DNA from: JADJXV01 sp964527785
GTDB lineage: Bacteria > Bacteroidota > Ignavibacteria > Kapaibacteriales > UBA961
Length of the DNA stretch: 64,000 nt
Direction of reading: 5' to 3'
Assembly (NCBI GenBank): GCA_964527785.1
Contig: CAZGNO010000008.1
Span: 1-64,000 of the forward strand
Shown: one piece after another, positions 61,201 to 64,000 of the stretch
How the letters are laid out: each line of letters opens with the position of its first letter
Numbering within the stretch: position 1 is the stretch's first letter
Notes under the pieces: generated by a model
Databases searched by the model: none
What the model saw: the letters and a program-made list of their open reading frames with translations, nothing else
What the model was told of the DNA's origin: nothing
Position numbers and translations under genes: made by a program

Positions 61201-61694
61201 TGCTCTGTGAAATTATTGGCACCGCCCAAAGTCATTTTAGAAATAGCTTGGGTAATAGAATCCTTATTTCTCGTATAATTAACTTTAAGGTATGTTTGAA
61301 TATCAGCGAATTGGAGCGCAATTTCAGAAGGGGGTGCAACAATTGCTTTAGTCAATGTTATTGCATATTCTTTTTGTAATTCTCTCGGTATATCTGACAG
61401 ATGATCGCCTATATCCATAGACCCGGAATCATCTAAGCTGAGGGTAAGTGAAACCGGTATTAGGTTCGGTGAATTACAAATTACTGTATCTACTTTGCGC
61501 CGGATTCCGTTTTCTGTAACACTAAACTGTTCTTTGGCAATTGAGATATATGAAGTTGCATCCGGTTTCGTTGCGTAGAATTTTGCCCGCATTGTTGGAA
61601 AATTAGAATTATCTATTTCCTCAATTGTTAATAACTGAGCAAAACTACTAACTGTACATACTAGAAAAGAAACAGCAACAATTAATTGACGCAT
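58221..61694 (-). CDS. VWA-WD40-anchor exported protein with T9SS sorting domain
   Basis: Start placed at 61694, which gives the signal peptide MRQLIVAVSFLVCTVSSFAQ; the frame is open to 61736. 1157 residues: VWA domain with MIDAS SLDDSGSMDIG and FVTDGQGGG (about 75-270); Ig-like part with ASPM/SPD-2-type strands; WD40 repeats (about 670-880; SGNLIASCGNDSIPIIWKTN, KFLATGSNDRTIRIWYP, KKIITKSSDSTIRIWDLE); choice-of-anchor D strands (about 900-1050); T9SS tail with VTVYPNPADTW and GLYFMQFYGG. It is a large cell-surface or secreted adhesin-like protein. Confidence 0.85.
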   Translation of the reverse strand: MRQLIVAVSFLVCTVSSFAQLLTIEEIDNSNFPTMRAKFYATKPDATSYISIAKEQFSVTENGIRRKVDTVICNSPNLIPVSLTLSLDDSGSMDIGDHLSDIPRELQKEYAITLTKAIVAPPSEIALQFADIQTYLKVNYTRNKDSITQAISKMTLGGANNFTEQLMNPQTGAIAIAKRGQFKRYIVFVTDGQGGGLKPADSIRCIDSCKKNNINLIAIVLSASIAPPNAIMQSLSGIAAATGGEMITNIYTSTDAYNLAARLQEKIQSGKPCEITWQSDSSCIVNREVSIAVPAIPLYAQTVYEAPESSVRKLEFQQDSIAFGAIEYGLTKDVAFTITAQNYPITISKIQSGDVRFSVADYGGTPPPFEMQAGETRVLVIRFSPADSGFSKSEITIVHNACNSRQNIVVAGGYIERRPYTRTLRVAYPNGGEVFGFGETIAIRWEGALPQDTMRLEYTGDHGATWKFITDTATNLQYTWRIPPDAGNSYSIRVTQIRPYNYTPQVVIMPNCLAYSWSNDGKRLVAITTNPDSAAKVYYAATGQVQYSIKTSGLPLTNVFWHPDSGYVATEFDKKSVVFWNDTTHKKMKTWGFGVDRVEKGGKLFYIRSYTYWESGIYDFYLKPYIRYISGGANSKLNPVNPLTFLIDSIINIEDGSKTDSLYVYDYRENYTSVNYMSQNSGHKGHFNDAAWNNSGNLIASCGNDSIPIIWKTNMSVFSRCIGHKDIVNCLKWGPNDKFLATGSNDRTIRIWYPSNGELKRIIDFQGIPTSIVFSRVGDTIAAIGSDTVAHLWDIESGALLRTLRGHTKNITSIEFSPDSKKIITKSSDSTIRIWDLESAEMPQAISDTTWSIVPPGLESREVDCGKSLVSQSKDTVFQNLIKNSTVRPYVIDSIRFTGVHSSDFTLSGKDTSTLFLAYETRNMGVRFRPRGAGKRAATMNVYVGGTVFSIALTGEGVTNRLAFTETIIDFGSVTVGEIKDTLLALVQNISNAPVTFSSIDISLDTSQFHILDGGGITDIGANEIHKIMIRFSPKIAGTATAKMTCNYNILGSPAAFTLTGDGKSSVGVKEAMATDDNVTVYPNPADTWINLCCFGGNAPSKIAVKDILGNEIQKLNYVMNSDNSIVLEVHTFPSGLYFMQFYGGVYTESLPFVVKH

Positions 61695-61852
61695 AGGAAA
61701 TGACTTACTATAGATGGTAATGAATGTACAATTCACGATGAAAATGATTCACGATAACAGTGTATGTACCTAATGAATATATTTCTGACATCGGCAAAAA
61801 TACGAAGAGAATTTAGAAATTTGAGCTTAATCTATAATCACTTCAATTTTTT

Positions 61853-61888
61853 TTTGGTAGAATGAAACATTTATCGTAATTTTACGAT
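61853..61888 (+). promoter_or_regulatory. arsR promoter with palindromic operator
   Basis: TTTG (61853-61856), 20 bp, then TAATTTTA (61877-61884), near the -7 consensus TAnnTTTG. Over it lies the exact palindrome ATCGTAATTTTACGAT (61873-61888). A repressor bound here would cover the -7 element. It begins 30 bp before the arsR start. Confidence 0.65.
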
Positions 61889-61902
61889 TAATTAATTCAG
61901 CA

Positions 61903-62253
61903 ATGGAAACAGAAACTATGCCCCATACTAAAAACGAAGAATTTGAAGCACAAACAGTAAAACTTTCACAATTGGCAAAAGCAATTGCACATCCGGCGCG
62001 TATTGAAATATTACGTAAAATAGCTAATCATGGCTCGTGCATTTGCGGTGAAATAGTCGAGGCACTCCCGCTGGCGCAAGCAACAGTATCGCAGCACTTG
62101 AAAGCACTCAAAGAAGCAGGTTTGATCTGCGGTGAAATTGACGGACCGAAATCGTGTTACTGCATTGACTATAACCAACTATCAGAATTAAAATTTCTGT
62201 TGGACGGTTTTTTTACGGGGGTAGAAAGTGCACGTCAAAGGTGTAATTGTTAA
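61903..62253 (+). CDS. arsR: ArsR-family metalloregulatory repressor
   Basis: 116 residues with the winged HTH AKAIAHPARIEILRKIANHG, then CICGEIVEALPLAQATVSQH and LKALKEAGLICGEIDGPK. Cys in SCICGE of the helix and the terminal CNC could bind As(III). It is followed by arsM in the same direction (70 bp), so it very likely represses this operon. A second ATG at 61918 could be used. Confidence 0.88.
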   Translation: METETMPHTKNEEFEAQTVKLSQLAKAIAHPARIEILRKIANHGSCICGEIVEALPLAQATVSQHLKALKEAGLICGEIDGPKSCYCIDYNQLSELKFLLDGFFTGVESARQRCNC

Positions 62254-62323
62254 AAAGAATAAACACATTTAACGCTCTCGAGGGCAAATACTCATTTCAC
62301 ACATTTATCTGAGGGTATATTTT

Positions 62324-63196
62324 ATGAATACAGCGGAAGAAATCAAGCAACTTGTCCGTGAAAAGTACGGTGAGATTGCAGAACAATCAAAAGAAATGAA
62401 CGCAGCTTCATGCTGCGGCGCAGGTGGATGTTCGACAGTAGATTATACAATTATGAGTGAAGATTACAAATCCACCGACGGATATGTAGCAGAAGCAGAT
62501 TTGGGTCTTGGTTGCGGTATTCCTACCGAATTTGCTCAAATTAAGAAGGGTGATGTAGTTCTTGACCTGGGGTCAGGTGCAGGCAATGATGCATTTGTAG
62601 CAAGAGCTTTAGTAGGCAGTACAGGCAAAGTAATAGGTGTGGATATGACCGAAGCAATGGTAGAAAAAGCACGCAAAAATAATGATACCCTTGGGTTTAA
62701 CAATGTAGAATTTCGTCTTGGAGAAATTGAGAAATTACCCGTAGGCGGTGGAATTGTAGATGTGGTCATCAGCAATTGCGTACTAAATTTAGTGCCGGAC
62801 AAGAAAAAAGCATTTGTTGAGATGTTCCGTGTCATAAGACCGGGCGGACATTTCAGCGTATCGGATATTGTGTTGAAAGGAAATCTTCCCGAAGGAATCC
62901 GCTCAGCAGCTGAAATGTATGCCGGGTGTATTTCGGGTGCAATTGAGCTTGATGAATACTTGTCAATAATCAATGAAGCGGGTTTTGTGAATGTATCTGT
63001 ACCAAAAGATAGAAAAATTACTGTTCCTGATGATATTCTTTTGAATTACCTTTCAGCAGATGAAATAGCTGAATTTAATGCTTCAAGTAATCAAATCACG
63101 AGCGTAACAGTGTATGGAGAGAAGCCGTCAGATGGAAATATGCCTACGAAAGCACTTGTTGACGAACCTTGCTGTGGGGATGGATGCTGCTCGTAA
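62324..63196 (+). CDS. arsM: Arsenite S-adenosylmethionine methyltransferase
   Basis: 290 residues; GAGGGT lies about 12 bases before the ATG. N-terminal Cys cluster ASCCGAGGCST, SAM motif VVLDLGSGAGNDAFVARAL, later ISNCVLNLVPDKKKAFVEMF with the middle Cys and EMYAGCISGAIELDEY with the third; the C-terminus ends EPCCGDGCCS. The three conserved Cys bind As(III) for stepwise methylation to volatile or less toxic forms. arsR and its operator precede it. Confidence 0.92.
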   Translation: MNTAEEIKQLVREKYGEIAEQSKEMNAASCCGAGGCSTVDYTIMSEDYKSTDGYVAEADLGLGCGIPTEFAQIKKGDVVLDLGSGAGNDAFVARALVGSTGKVIGVDMTEAMVEKARKNNDTLGFNNVEFRLGEIEKLPVGGGIVDVVISNCVLNLVPDKKKAFVEMFRVIRPGGHFSVSDIVLKGNLPEGIRSAAEMYAGCISGAIELDEYLSIINEAGFVNVSVPKDRKITVPDDILLNYLSADEIAEFNASSNQITSVTVYGEKPSDGNMPTKALVDEPCCGDGCCS

Positions 63197-63218
63197 TTAT
63201 ATAGAATCTAAAACAGAT

Positions 63219-63250
63219 GCCGTCTTGCTAAATAAGGCAGGACGGCTTTT
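63219..63250 (+). terminator. Terminator of the arsR-arsM operon
   Basis: GCCGTCTTGC (63219-63228) pairs with GCAGGACGGC (63237-63246, one T-G pair) and is followed by TTTT. Confidence 0.85.
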
Positions 63251-63280
63251 ATAATCTTATAAATTTTTAAATGGAACGTT

Positions 63281-64000
63281 TCAAAGTATAATATTAAACT
63301 CTTCAGGATAATACACCTTTTCCAGCACCAACCCCTCGGGCGGAGCAAGTGGACTTATGAATCTCCTGTCCTTCATATCTAATGAAGAACGTACTTCCTC
63401 CAATGTCCGCTTGTTGCGAGCTATATCCATCATCACCCCTACAAGCGAACGTACCATCCCATACACAAAACGATCAGCTTTTATCTTTAATCTTGCACCA
63501 TGCTCAAGCTCTGTCCATGAACATTCACTTACATTACAAACATAGTTTTTTGTGTCGTGATTTATTTTGGAAAATGTTGTGAAATTATGCACTCCAAGGA
63601 ACAATCGGGCTGCATCATGCAACAGATGAACATCGAACGGGAAACGTACCTGCCAACAGAAATTACGATAAAAGACTGATTCTTGAGTAGATATCAAGTA
63701 TGAATACTCACGTGCTATTGCGTCAAATCGGGCTTGTACTTCACGTTCAGTAATCTGTACGGCAGCAATACGTATGTCTTTTGGAAGTCGCGAATTGAAA
63801 GCAATTGCAATTTTATGTTCCGGTATTCTAAAGTCATCACTAAGCCGTATATGGGCAATTTGCCCACGACCATGCACCCCAGCGTCAGTCCGACCTGAAC
63901 CGATTACGCTTGTTTCCACACCCGTGAGTTTATACCATGCACGTTCAAGTTCCTGCTGAATTGATGGCGCATTAGGTTGAATTTGCCAGCCGGAGTAATG
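63281..64000 (-). CDS. truA: tRNA pseudouridine synthase A, cut by the right edge
   Basis: The frame stays open to the last base, where HYSGWQIQPNAPSIQQELER reads as the usual TruA N-terminus, so the start lies beyond 64000. The catalytic Asp is in IGSGRTDAGVHGRGQIAHI. Later FDAIAREYSYLI, NFTTFSK and GMVRSLVGVMMDIA are family strands. It makes pseudouridine at positions 38-40 of tRNA. About 240 residues are visible. Confidence 0.93.
   Translation of the reverse strand, partial: HYSGWQIQPNAPSIQQELERAWYKLTGVETSVIGSGRTDAGVHGRGQIAHIRLSDDFRIPEHKIAIAFNSRLPKDIRIAAVQITEREVQARFDAIAREYSYLISTQESVFYRNFCWQVRFPFDVHLLHDAARLFLGVHNFTTFSKINHDTKNYVCNVSECSWTELEHGARLKIKADRFVYGMVRSLVGVMMDIARNKRTLEEVRSSLDMKDRRFISPLAPPEGLVLEKVYYPEEFNIIL

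Overview
The window joins two very different stretches of DNA. From 1 to about 33.1 kb it is one strand of tightly packed phage genes, read as the distal part of a tailed prophage or phage genome. From about 33.2 kb to the end it is ordinary bacterial chromosome with tRNA genes, metabolic genes and large exported proteins. The host looks like a member of the Bacteroidota/Chlorobi (FCB) group. The evidence is a paired DUF1800/DUF1501 operon, C-terminal type IX secretion (T9SS) sorting domains on two proteins, a TANFOR-like protein next to an FN3 protein, and a Bacteroidota-type promoter (TTTG, 19 bp, TATTTTTG) in front of tRNA-Glu. A Kapabacteria/Ignavibacteria-like host would fit, but this cannot be settled from the window.

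Phage layout. 1-6.2 kb: small early genes plus a recombination set (Sak4-like ATPase, PD-(D/E)XK nuclease, RuvC-like resolvase) and zinc-ribbon proteins. 6.2-7.8 kb: replication-initiation type protein, broken by a 100-N assembly gap at a 12-bp tandem repeat. 7.8-9.7 kb: DUF5131 protein, XRE repressor-like protein, and a cytosine methyltransferase with a G9 tract. 9.7-10.2 kb: a non-coding locus with tRNA-like structures. 10.2-14.8 kb: holin-like proteins, endolysin and receptor-binding/tail-fibre genes, unusually placed before packaging. 14.9-33.1 kb: TerS, TerL, portal, scaffold, capsid, connectors, tail tube, tail chaperones, a 1741-residue tape measure, distal tail and tail tip. This is a siphovirus-like order; no sheath gene is seen. 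No integrase lies in the window, and the left end is cut. The phage genes run up to the 3' end of tRNA-Leu(CAG), a plausible but unproven attachment site.

The most unusual phage signal is a repeated cassette. Two related 42-58 residue mini-genes, one before the scaffold gene and one before the tape measure, are each followed by related hairpin terminators beginning ATCACAGGCG. A third terminator with the same 5' box follows the tail-tube gene. The tRNA-like locus, with an acceptor/T-arm minihelix and a degenerate cloverleaf, is the second.

Host layout. VOC protein, tRNA-Ser, Pta; DUF1800-DUF1501 operon; fatty acid hydroxylase; tRNA-Glu; NifU-C, exported protein and cysteine desulfurase; an AraC-like regulator, a 13-bp tandem repeat, a small Cys-rich exported protein and a thioredoxin/propeller-like exported protein; PlsY, RibD-like reductase and 4Fe-4S protein; double glycosyltransferase-TPR protein; VOC protein; TANFOR-like and FN3 exported proteins; DJ-1/PfpI; metallo-beta-lactamase-fold hydrolase; a VWA-WD40-T9SS giant; an arsR-arsM arsenic operon with a palindromic operator; and truA cut by the right edge.
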